Shown piece after piece: positions 6,209-11,971 of a stretch of 11,971 nucleotides of DNA. The notes under the pieces were generated by a model, which worked only from the letters and a program-made list of their open reading frames with translations, ran no database searches and was not told the DNA's origin. Position 1 is the first letter of the stretch. Every line of letters begins with the position of its first letter. The stretch spans positions 8,052 through 20,022 of the forward strand of contig NZFT01000104.1 of NCBI GenBank assembly GCA_002690755.1, in the 5' to 3' direction. Source of the DNA: Phycisphaerae bacterium. GTDB taxonomy: Bacteria; Planctomycetota; Phycisphaerae; Phycisphaerales; SM1A02. The position numbers and the translations under genes are program-made.

Positions 6209-7085
6209 GCCTGAGGATCGACCGGAGACGGCGAACGATCCACCACCTTCCCCGGAACCGGAAAACCGGCCCGACGATCACGCGTCCGGCGTCCGATACG
6301 GCGACGCATCACGCCGCAGGGGTGGTCGAAAACCTCGATCCGAGCGCAACGGCGGTGGCCGGCGAACGCCGCGCACCGAGCCCCCTCCCCCCCCGGGCAT
6401 CGTGGTCGTCGACAAGCCGACCGGCATGAGCTCGATGACGGTCGTTTCCATCGTCCGGCGGAAGGCCGGCCTCAAGGCGGGACATGCCGGAACCCTTGAT
6501 CCGCTGGCCACCGGGGTGCTGGTGGTGGGAATCGGGGCCGCGACGAAACACCTCGAAAGTTTCATGAAGACCCGAAAGGGCTACCGCACCGAGATCGATC
6601 TCTCGGCGTTCACGGCCACCGATGACCGCGAAGGCGAGCTTCAGACGGTCGAAGTGACCACGCCACCGGAACGGGACGTGGTGGCGGCGATGCTCGCCGA
6701 ACGATTCACCGGGATCTTTCACCAGGTGCCCCCGGATTTCAGCGCCAAGAAGGTCGGTGGCCAGCGGGCCTATGCCGCCGCCCGCCGGGGCGACGCGCCG
6801 AAACTCGAGCCACGACCGGTCGAAGTCCACGAGATCGCGCTCGTCGAATACGCCTGGCCGATCGCCACCGTCGAGGTCTCGTGTGAGAAGGGTTTCTACG
6901 TGCGCAGCCTCGCCCGTGATCTGGGCACCGCCCTCGGCACCGGCGGCCACTGCGCCTCGATTCGACGAACCGCGGTCGGACCGTTCGGCCTCGAAAACGC
7001 GGTCGGTCCCGACGACCTGCCCGAGATCATGCCCGATGAAGCGGTGCTTCCCCTCGAAGACGCCCTCGCGATGCTCACGGATTGA
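6192..7085 (+). CDS. truB: tRNA pseudouridine synthase B (297 aa)
   Basis: TruB converts U55 of the T-loop of tRNAs to pseudouridine. The catalytic block GHAGTLDPLATGVL (97-110) carries Asp103. The preceding KPTGMSS (75-81), the QVPP/FSAKK region (178-187) and the GFYVRSLARDLG motif (234-245) are all present. There is no room for a C-terminal PUA domain, as in some short bacterial TruB proteins. Residues 1-68 are an extra N-terminal segment rich in Pro, Arg, Gly and charged residues, ending in PPPPP and probably disordered; ordinary TruB begins close to the IVVVDKP strand. The ATG at 6192 is the first possible start because an in-frame TAG lies at 6180. The ribosome site is weak (GGAG 12 bases upstream). 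truB is divergent from the two tRNA genes and convergent with lspA. Confidence 0.95.
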   Translation: MTAPDKPEDRPETANDPPPSPEPENRPDDHASGVRYGDASRRRGGRKPRSERNGGGRRTPRTEPPPPPGIVVVDKPTGMSSMTVVSIVRRKAGLKAGHAGTLDPLATGVLVVGIGAATKHLESFMKTRKGYRTEIDLSAFTATDDREGELQTVEVTTPPERDVVAAMLAERFTGIFHQVPPDFSAKKVGGQRAYAAARRGDAPKLEPRPVEVHEIALVEYAWPIATVEVSCEKGFYVRSLARDLGTALGTGGHCASIRRTAVGPFGLENAVGPDDLPEIMPDEAVLPLEDALAMLTD

Positions 7086-7100
7086 ACGACGCGACCGATC

Positions 7101-7130
7101 CGAACCCGTGCGATCAATCCGCGGGGTTCG
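7101..7130. terminator. Weak hairpin between convergent truB and lspA
   Basis: CGAACCC (7101-7107) and GGGTTCG (7124-7130) form a 7-bp stem with a 16-base loop, overlapping the end of lspA. There is no U-run on either strand. It could serve both converging genes, but the support is slight. Confidence 0.2.
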
Positions 7131-7815
7131 ATTCGGATGCATTGCCCCCCGCTTCGCCCCGCTCGCGAGCCTGCTGTCGATCCGCGAGATGCACGTGGAT
7201 CAGAAGCAGACCCATGCCGGCGAGCAGAAGGACGTCGGCGACATTGAACACCCATGGGAACACCTCGGTCGTTCCGCCCGGCCAGGCGAGGCCGAAAGGC
7301 AGCTCCCAGCGCGGCAGCATGTGCAGGAAGTCCCGCACCGCGCCGATGGTCACCCGATCGTAGAGGTTGCCCAGACCTCCCGCGAGGATCAGTCCGATGG
7401 CGATGTGCGCGAGATGCGAACGAGCCTGGGTCCACCAGCCGAAGACCGCGACGGCGACCGCGACCGCGATCACCGTGAACACCACGAACACCACCCGGCG
7501 TCCCTGTCCGATGCCGAACACCGCCCCGCGATTCAACACGAGATGAAAGTCGAGGAGATCCATCGGGAGCACCCGCTCCCCATCGTGCCAGGGGATGTTG
7601 AACCCGCCGGAGACCACTTCCTCGTACTGAAGCTCGATCGGGACCGATGCGACGTTCTCGAACGACCAGGATTTCGTGGCCAGATCGGCCCAGAGACCGA
7701 CCAGAAGCACGAGCAGGACCGTCAGCCACGCGAGCACGGAGCGTCTCGCTGGTCGGCCCGGATCAGGATGTGCTTGAGAGGTGTTCACGGATCGTTCGCC
7801 GGAATCATCACGCAA
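7114..7815 (-). CDS. lspA: Lipoprotein signal peptidase, signal peptidase II (233 aa)
   Basis: This inner-membrane aspartic protease removes signal peptides from prolipoproteins after diacylglyceryl modification. The family motifs are clear: DLATKSW (44-50), LVLNRGAVFG (92-101), GGLGNLYDR (146-154) with catalytic Asp153, and VFNVAD (189-194) with catalytic Asp194. Four membrane helices lie at about 27-43, 107-126, 134-148 and 190-208. The loop between helix 1 and the NRGAVFG motif is longer than in short homologues. The start is uncertain: TTG at 7815 follows a G-run and lies 14 bases after the dksA-like stop; GTG at 7788 would give a 224-aa protein. The C-terminal 25 residues are hydrophilic. 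It is downstream of the dksA-like gene, very likely in the same transcript. Confidence 0.94.
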   Translation of the reverse strand: MRDDSGERSVNTSQAHPDPGRPARRSVLAWLTVLLVLLVGLWADLATKSWSFENVASVPIELQYEEVVSGGFNIPWHDGERVLPMDLLDFHLVLNRGAVFGIGQGRRVVFVVFTVIAVAVAVAVFGWWTQARSHLAHIAIGLILAGGLGNLYDRVTIGAVRDFLHMLPRWELPFGLAWPGGTTEVFPWVFNVADVLLLAGMGLLLIHVHLADRQQARERGEAGGNASESNPAD

Positions 7816-7829
7816 CCCCCCACAGACGG

Positions 7830-8975
7830 TCAGTCACTGATGCGATTTCGCTCGGCCATCCGGGCCGCTTCGATCGTGTACTTCGCCCAGGGTTTGGCCT
7901 GCAGGCGGGGCTTCGGAATCGGCTTTCCGGTCTTCTGGCAGACACCGTAGGTCCGGGCCGCGATCCGCTCGAGCGCCGAATCGATCTCGATGATCAACTC
8001 ACGCTCCGTCGCAGCCATCCCCAGCGTGAAGTCCTGCTCGAAGACGTCGGTTCCGACGTCCGCCATGTGGATCGGCATGTTGGAGAGGTTCCCGCCGGAC
8101 GACCGGAGCGCCTCCTTCTCGAGACCGGAGACCATGCCCACGATGTGGCGACGCTTCTCGAGGAGCAACGTCTTGTAGGCGGTGAGCTCCTTTCGCGCGA
8201 GATGGGTCTTGATCTTCGAGACGTCGACTTCGGCTTCGAGCTTCGCCACGGTCGAGGCGGCCTTGGATCGGCTCTTCTTCTTGACGCCCGCCCCCTTGGT
8301 GGAGATCGCGCGGACCCGGCGTCCGTTGATCATGACGTAGCCGTTCTTGTCGACCTCGCTGCTCGCCGCCGCCGCCGCCACCGATCGCGGGTTCGCGAAG
8401 TCGATCTTGCGTCGGGGCGTCTTCTTCGCCGAGCGATCGACCTTCTTGGCCGTCTTTCGAGCCGATACCACGGTCGGCGCCACGCGGCGGTCCGTCTTCT
8501 TCTTCTTGGTCACCGAGCGGGTGCTGGCTCCCGGCGCCGGCTTCTTGATCTCGGATTTCCGGCCGACGACCTTCTTCGACGCCGGCTTCTTCGCGGGCGC
8601 CTTCTTCATCGTCTTCTTCGCTGTCTTCTTCGCCGTCTTCTTCGCCGTCTTCTTCGTCGTCTTCTTCGTCGTCTTCTTCGCGGGACTCTTCTTGGCGGAA
8701 GTCTTCTTGGCGGGTGACTTCTTCGCCGTCTTCTTGGCGGGTGACTTCTTCGCCGTCTTCTTGGCGGGTGACTTCTTCGCCGGCGCCTTCTTGGCGGGCG
8801 ACTTCTTCGCTGGTGACTTCTTCGCCGTCTTCTTGGCGGGTGACTTCTTCGCCGTCTTCTTCGCGGGTGACTTCTTCGCCGGCGCCTTCTTGGCGGGCGA
8901 CTTCTTCACCGGCGTCTTCTTCGCGGGCGCTTTTTTGGCGGGAGTCTTCTTGGTCGAGGTTTTCTTCTTGGCCAC
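7830..8975 (-). CDS. DksA/TraR-family protein with a long histone-H1-like lysine-rich tail (381 aa)
   Basis: Residues 1-135 are made almost wholly of Ala/Ser/Thr/Pro plus Lys-Lys repeats ([14 protein letters not shown]). I count 57 Lys in the first 130 residues, and there is no acidic residue before Glu142. This resembles eukaryotic H1 tails and bacterial AlgP or Hc1/Hc2 proteins and should bind nucleic acid. Residues 160-245 are a basic linker. Residues 255-375 are the DksA-like part: a helical hairpin ([17 protein letters not shown] ... [17 protein letters not shown]) with acidic residues near its tip (D306, D310, E313, D315), then the remnant of a C4 zinc finger. There the order C-C-C-C is reduced to C346, T349, T367, A370, so zinc binding is unlikely. 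DksA proteins enter the secondary channel of RNA polymerase; whether this one does is inference. The start is GTG at 8975, with no good ribosome site. Confidence 0.85.
   Translation of the reverse strand: MAKKKTSTKKTPAKKAPAKKTPVKKSPAKKAPAKKSPAKKTAKKSPAKKTAKKSPAKKSPAKKAPAKKSPAKKTAKKSPAKKTAKKSPAKKTSAKKSPAKKTTKKTTKKTAKKTAKKTAKKTMKKAPAKKPASKKVVGRKSEIKKPAPGASTRSVTKKKKTDRRVAPTVVSARKTAKKVDRSAKKTPRRKIDFANPRSVAAAAASSEVDKNGYVMINGRRVRAISTKGAGVKKKSRSKAASTVAKLEAEVDVSKIKTHLARKELTAYKTLLLEKRRHIVGMVSGLEKEALRSSGGNLSNMPIHMADVGTDVFEQDFTLGMAATERELIIEIDSALERIAARTYGVCQKTGKPIPKPRLQAKPWAKYTIEAARMAERNRISD
8588..8951 (-). repeat. Imperfect tandem repeats coding for the (S/T/A)PAKK / TAKK tail
   Basis: The plus strand shows repeated units of TTCTTCGCCGTC (12 bases, TAKK on the other strand) and TTCTTGGCGGGTGAC (15 bases, SPAKK) in changing order, with several near-identical copies between 8700 and 8900. 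All units are multiples of three, so copy-number changes would keep the reading frame. Confidence 0.85.
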
Positions 8976-9004
8976 GTTTGCAGCATCCCGACAAAGGACC
9001 GAGG

Positions 9005-9030
9005 GGGAAAAGTGACGAAGATTTTCGTCA
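9005..9030 (-). terminator. Hairpin plus short T-run between accA and the dksA-like gene
   Basis: TGACGAA (minus strand 9030-9024) pairs perfectly with TTCGTCA (9019-9013) around a 4-base loop (AATC) and is followed by CTTTTCC. It could end accA transcripts, about 135 bases after that stop, or act as an attenuator in the dksA leader, since it lies between the candidate promoter and the GTG. Confidence 0.4.
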
Positions 9031-9045
9031 AGATTCGACCGGCTC

Positions 9046-9085
9046 GAATTCGCGGAAGCGTAGCGAATTCACCCGGACATCGCAA
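9046..9085 (-). promoter_or_regulatory. Candidate promoter of the dksA-like gene with an overlapping palindrome
   Basis: On the minus strand TTGCGA (9085-9080), a 17-base spacer and TACGCT (9062-9057) give a moderate sigma-70 match (four and three of six). The -10 box lies within the 9-base loop of a perfect 8-bp inverted repeat (GAATTCGC 9046-9053 / GCGAATTC 9063-9070). One arm is in the spacer and the other near the predicted transcription start, a layout suited to an operator. Confidence 0.35.
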
Positions 9086-9165
9086 GCAGACGACGGCCTC
9101 CCCAGGAAGCAGAGCCGCAATTCTGCGTCGATCTGTCACGATTTCGCGGCGATTTGCCGCGATCG

Positions 9166-10167
9166 TCACGCCTCGACCGGATCAGGCATCTCCATCGAAA
9201 CCACGGGGCCGATGGCGCGGAACTTCTCGAACCGCTGACGGACGAGCGTATCAGCCTGAATGCGAGACAAGTCCGCCAATTGATCGAGGATCCAGGCCTG
9301 AAGCGTGTTTGCGGCCGCATCCGGATCACGGTGGGCACCGCCGTCGGGCTCCTCGATGATCGCGTCGACGAGACCGTGCTTGAGATTGTCCGTGGCGGTG
9401 AGGTTCAGTGCCTCGGCCGCGGTGGTGTTGGTCGCCTCGTTCGCTTCCTTCCAGAGGATGGCGGCGCAACCTTCGGGGCTGATGACCGAGTACCACGAAT
9501 GCCTCAGCATCGCGACGCGGTCGCCCACGCCGATCCCGAGTGCGCCCCCGGATCCGCCCTCCCCGATGACCACGCAGACCACGGGTGTTCGAAGTCGGCT
9601 CATTTCAAGCAGATTTCGAGCAATGGCCTCGGCCTGCCCTCGCTGCTCGCTGCCGACCCCCGGATAGGCCCCCGGCGTGTCGATCAGCGTGACGATCGGC
9701 AGCCGGTACTTCTCGGCGAGCTTCATCTTGAGGAGCGCCTTCCGGTATCCCTCGGGATGCGCACACCCGAAGTGACACTTGATCTTCTCGGCGGTCTCAT
9801 GCCCCTTGCGATGCCCGACGATCATCACCTTGCGGGAGCCGATCCGGCCGAATCCACAGGTGATCGCCGGGTCATCGCCGAAGTGCCGGTCGCCGTGCAG
9901 TTCGCAGTAGTCCCGGCACATCATGCGGATGTAGTCGTCGGAATGCGGACGCAGGGGATGCCGGGCCACCCGGACCGTCTGCCACGGCGTGAGATCACCG
10001 TAGATCTTGCGAAGGAGATCGTTCCGGGTCTCCCGAAGGGCCCCGATCTCCCGCTCGAAGCGGTCGGCGTCCGGCTTCGCCTCGAGCGCGTCGATCTGAC
10101 GATCGATCTCGAGGACCGAGGACTCGAAGTCGAGTTCGTAGTTGGGGCTGTAACCTGCGGGTGGCAT
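9166..10167 (-). CDS. accA: Acetyl-CoA carboxylase, carboxyltransferase subunit alpha (333 aa)
   Basis: With AccD, AccA moves the carboxyl group from carboxybiotin to acetyl-CoA, giving malonyl-CoA for fatty-acid synthesis in the cytoplasm. The sequence matches the family along its whole length: N-terminal helical start (LDFESSVLEIDRQIDALE, 12-29), GHRKGHETAEKI (118-129), LIDTPGAYPG (161-170), the oxyanion region GEGGSGGAL (202-210) and SVISPEGCAAILWK (227-240). The size is usual. The ATG at 10167 is preferred over the longer frame to 10440, which is an Arg-rich shadow of proC. No Shine-Dalgarno is visible; instead a strong -10 box lies 8 bases upstream. accD is not in the window. accA is divergent from proC and upstream of the dksA-like gene on the same strand, with 190 bases between. 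Confidence 0.96.
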   Translation of the reverse strand: MPPAGYSPNYELDFESSVLEIDRQIDALEAKPDADRFEREIGALRETRNDLLRKIYGDLTPWQTVRVARHPLRPHSDDYIRMMCRDYCELHGDRHFGDDPAITCGFGRIGSRKVMIVGHRKGHETAEKIKCHFGCAHPEGYRKALLKMKLAEKYRLPIVTLIDTPGAYPGVGSEQRGQAEAIARNLLEMSRLRTPVVCVVIGEGGSGGALGIGVGDRVAMLRHSWYSVISPEGCAAILWKEANEATNTTAAEALNLTATDNLKHGLVDAIIEEPDGGAHRDPDAAANTLQAWILDQLADLSRIQADTLVRQRFEKFRAIGPVVSMEMPDPVEA

Positions 10168-10175
10168 GGACGACG

Positions 10176-10205
10176 AGTATACGAAGTCACCCTGTCGCGA
10201 AACAA
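10176..10205 (-). promoter_or_regulatory. accA promoter, giving a leaderless or near-leaderless mRNA
   Basis: On the minus strand TATACT (10181-10176, five of six consensus bases) follows TTGTTT (10205-10200, three of six) after 18 bases. The ATG begins 8 bases after the -10 box, so the transcript should start at or within a base or two of the start codon. The absence of a Shine-Dalgarno fits this. Confidence 0.5.
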
Positions 10206-10229
10206 CGCCCCACCTGCGAGACTCCGGAC

Positions 10230-11054
10230 ATGAAGACCCCGAACGACCCGGATTCCGGCATTCGGCTGGCGATCCTCGGACTGGGAAACATGGGCGCCGC
10301 GATCCTCGGCGGGGCCCTCGACGCCGGGGTCGTCGCCCCGACGGATGTCCTCCTCGTCGACCCCGCCTCGGATCGCCTCGACGGCTTTCGCGATCGTGGA
10401 TGTCGGATCGGGTCGATCGACGACCTCGCAGCCGCCCCATGCATCCTGCTAGCAGTCAAACCCCAGATCTTCCCGGAGATCGCCCCTCGGCTCGCGGCCC
10501 GGCCTGGCGACCGGACCGTGATCAGCGTGATGGCCGGCCTCCACAGCGAGCGGATCGCGGACGCCCTCGGCGCGGGCACTCGGGTGATTCGCGCCATGCC
10601 CAACACCCCCGCGTCGATCGGCCACGGCGTGACCGCGATCTCGACCACCAGCGACGTTCCCCCCGCCGACCGGGCGTTTGCGAAGTCCCTGTTCGAGTCC
10701 GTCGGCACCGTCGTCGACGTCGAAGAGGATCTCATGTTCGCGGTCACGGCGACCAGCGGCTCCGGGCCGGCGTGGGTGTTTCGCCTGGTCGAAGCGTGGA
10801 TCGAAGCCGCGGTGGAACACGGCATTCCACACGAGACCGCCAAGACGCTGGTGCACGGGACCCTGCTCGGTGCCGCCCATCTTCTCGATCGCTCGGATCA
10901 GGACGCCGGCGCGCTTCGGAAGGCGGTCACCAGCAAGGGCGGCACCACCGCGGCGGGTCAGACCGCGATGGACGATCACGGCTTCGATCACGCGGTTCGA
11001 CAATCGATCGCCGCCGCCACGCGGCGTGGCCGCGAGCTCGACCGGGACGCCTGA
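10230..11054 (+). CDS. proC: Pyrroline-5-carboxylate reductase (274 aa)
   Basis: ProC carries out the last step of proline synthesis, NAD(P)H-dependent reduction of 1-pyrroline-5-carboxylate, in the cytoplasm. The N-terminal Rossmann motif LGLGNMGAAILGG is at 16-28. The family blocks AVKPQ (75-79), MPNTPA (123-128), the conserved TSGSGPAW region (175-182) and the substrate-binding KAVTSKGGTTAAG (231-243) follow in order. Length matches the usual 265-280 residues. ATG 10230 is chosen because it gives a normal 10-residue lead to the first strand; a GTG at 10161 in the same frame would overlap accA. There is no clear ribosome site. It is divergent from accA (62 bases between the starts) and convergent with the permease gene (21 bases between the stops). 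Confidence 0.95.
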   Translation: MKTPNDPDSGIRLAILGLGNMGAAILGGALDAGVVAPTDVLLVDPASDRLDGFRDRGCRIGSIDDLAAAPCILLAVKPQIFPEIAPRLAARPGDRTVISVMAGLHSERIADALGAGTRVIRAMPNTPASIGHGVTAISTTSDVPPADRAFAKSLFESVGTVVDVEEDLMFAVTATSGSGPAWVFRLVEAWIEAAVEHGIPHETAKTLVHGTLLGAAHLLDRSDQDAGALRKAVTSKGGTTAAGQTAMDDHGFDHAVRQSIAAATRRGRELDRDA

Positions 11055-11075
11055 GACCGCCCGCGGCTTCCGGAC

Positions 11076-11971
11076 TCAGAAGTCGCGACGTCGGAATCGC
11101 CAGACCGCGAATCCAAGCACCAGCGCTTCGAATCCAAGGCTGGTCCCGAGAATCCAGACCGGACCGTGGGAGGCGTCGAGTTCCGCGTCGTACCGCTCCT
11201 GAAACTCGCCGCGACCGACCAACTCTCCGAACTGCCGAACGGTGTCGTCCGCAGGGGCCGCCGGGCGCATGAGACCGGCGTAGTCCTCCAGCAGTCTCGC
11301 CAGCAGATCGATGGTCTCGCTCGTCTTCGGAAGACAGGTGTTCGCGACGTGGAACCAGTGGTTGATCGAACGGCTCTGCTCCAGCGTCGCGATTTCGTCC
11401 GCCAGTTCGAAGGTACTGGTTTCGAACCGCTCCTTCTTGCTCACCAGCTCGAGTTCGAGTTCCGGGAGCTGGTCCGCGGCGTCCGCGTCTCCACCGTCCG
11501 CCGCGAGTCGCAGGTCGACGAGCCTGGTCGAAAGCGCCGCCATCCTCGACTCCTGCTTCTCGAGCCGCACGATTCCCCGCTCGGAGCTGATCTCGTTGGT
11601 GATCCGCCAGGCGAGCGTGATGCCGTCACCGGTCTGCACCAGGGAGACCACGAACCAGAACAGGAACACCCCGATCACCGATGCGATGACGGAACCGGTG
11701 ACCAGTCCGATCGCCGCCTGCACCGCGAACAAGTAGGAATAGAAGACCAGCACCAGGGGCACCGCGATGAAGATCCAGGGCTCCCAGTCGCCGCCACGAA
11801 GCCCGATCACGAGGAACGAGGCGAGGGTGAAGACGGTGACCTGCAGACCGGCGAACAGGAGCCCGGTGAGGAACTTGGTGAAGAAGAGTCTGGTCCGACC
11901 GATGGGCTTCGAGAGCATGAGATCGATCGAGCCGCGATCGACGAAGTCGGGAAAGATGCTCGCGGTCGAAA
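11076..11971 (-). CDS. ABC-2 type transporter permease, 5' end outside the window
   Basis: The frame stays open to the right edge: upstream of the internal Met at 11918 it reads 'TASIFPDFVDRGSIDL', followed by MLSKPIGRTRLFFTKFLTGLL. This is a typical ABC-2 permease passage (a 'LSKPISR' cytosolic turn before a membrane helix), so the Met at 11918 is not the start. Counting from it, membrane helices lie at about 17-40, 48-70, 75-94 and 253-273, and the protein ends in the usual FRRRDF. Between the third and fourth is a large hydrophilic part of about 155 residues with a likely coiled coil (110-182). It would form the membrane part of an exporter; its ATPase is probably upstream, beyond the window. 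The substrate is unknown. No LPXTG-like or other anchor is seen. Confidence 0.85.
   Translation of the reverse strand, partial: STASIFPDFVDRGSIDLMLSKPIGRTRLFFTKFLTGLLFAGLQVTVFTLASFLVIGLRGGDWEPWIFIAVPLVLVFYSYLFAVQAAIGLVTGSVIASVIGVFLFWFVVSLVQTGDGITLAWRITNEISSERGIVRLEKQESRMAALSTRLVDLRLAADGGDADAADQLPELELELVSKKERFETSTFELADEIATLEQSRSINHWFHVANTCLPKTSETIDLLARLLEDYAGLMRPAAPADDTVRQFGELVGRGEFQERYDAELDASHGPVWILGTSLGFEALVLGFAVWRFRRRDF

Noticed and set aside
6757..7950. Plus-strand frame of 397 aa over truB's end and lspA
   Set aside because: It is Arg/Ser/Pro-rich shadow sequence spanning two convergent genes with clear family motifs on their own frames.
8588..8951. Repeats considered as a CRISPR array
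   Set aside because: Units are short, contiguous, without unique spacers, and code for the Lys-rich tail.
8347..9015. Plus-strand frame of 222 aa, very rich in Phe, Ala and Val, looking like a membrane protein
   Set aside because: It is the reverse complement of the Lys-rich repeat (AAG/AAGAAG read backwards gives CTT/TTC), so the hydrophobic pattern is a by-product. The minus-strand gene has a real C-terminal domain and fits its neighbours.
10168..10440. N-terminal extension of accA (91 residues, Arg-rich)
   Set aside because: It lies over the start of proC in antisense and has no AccA-like pattern; the ATG at 10167 gives a standard AccA length.

Overview
The window is high-GC bacterial DNA carrying a mix of secreted hydrolases and core housekeeping genes. 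It most likely comes from a planctomycete, perhaps of the Phycisphaerae type. The reasons are a sialidase fused to a 3-keto-disaccharide-hydrolase (DUF1080) domain, a LamG plus purple-acid-phosphatase-like secreted enzyme, and a DksA/TraR-family protein with a very long lysine/alanine/proline tail placed directly before lspA. This placement is inferred from gene content; there is no rRNA to confirm it.

Left part (1-5717): the 3' end of a sialidase/DUF1080 gene (+), then two tiny overlapping genes of unknown function (+, 1007-1503). These meet a minus-strand pair of secreted enzymes: a beta-lactamase-fold serine hydrolase (3599-4783) followed 40 bases later by a LamG/metallophosphoesterase (1630-3558). 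Upstream is a minus-strand sulfotransferase (4974-5717) with visibly lower GC than its neighbours, suggesting recent acquisition. Two adjacent hairpins separate it from the serine hydrolase.

Middle (5718-7085): a minus-strand tRNA unit, tRNA-Ser(GGA) then tRNA-Pro(GGG), ends in a 17-bp perfect GC-rich terminator hairpin. Only 21 bases separate the 5' end of tRNA-Ser from the ATG of truB on the other strand, so the tRNA promoter appears to lie in the first codons of truB. TruB itself modifies U55 in the T-loop of tRNAs.

Right part (7086-11971): a minus-strand run accA - dksA-like - lspA (fatty-acid synthesis, transcription or nucleoid factor, lipoprotein signal peptidase), with proC (proline biosynthesis) divergent from accA. 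The window ends inside a minus-strand ABC-2 type permease gene. accA has a near-consensus -10 box placed so that its mRNA would be leaderless or nearly so. The dksA-like gene has a candidate promoter whose -10 lies in the loop of a perfect 8-bp inverted repeat, and a hairpin in its leader.

No CRISPR array, insertion sequence, integrase or clear defence or biosynthetic system is visible. The points most worth following are the histone-H1-like tail on a zinc-less DksA domain, the unknown two-gene unit at 1007-1503, the truB/tRNA divergent arrangement, and the possible start-codon hairpin of the sulfotransferase. There is no gene-free stretch longer than 300 bases.
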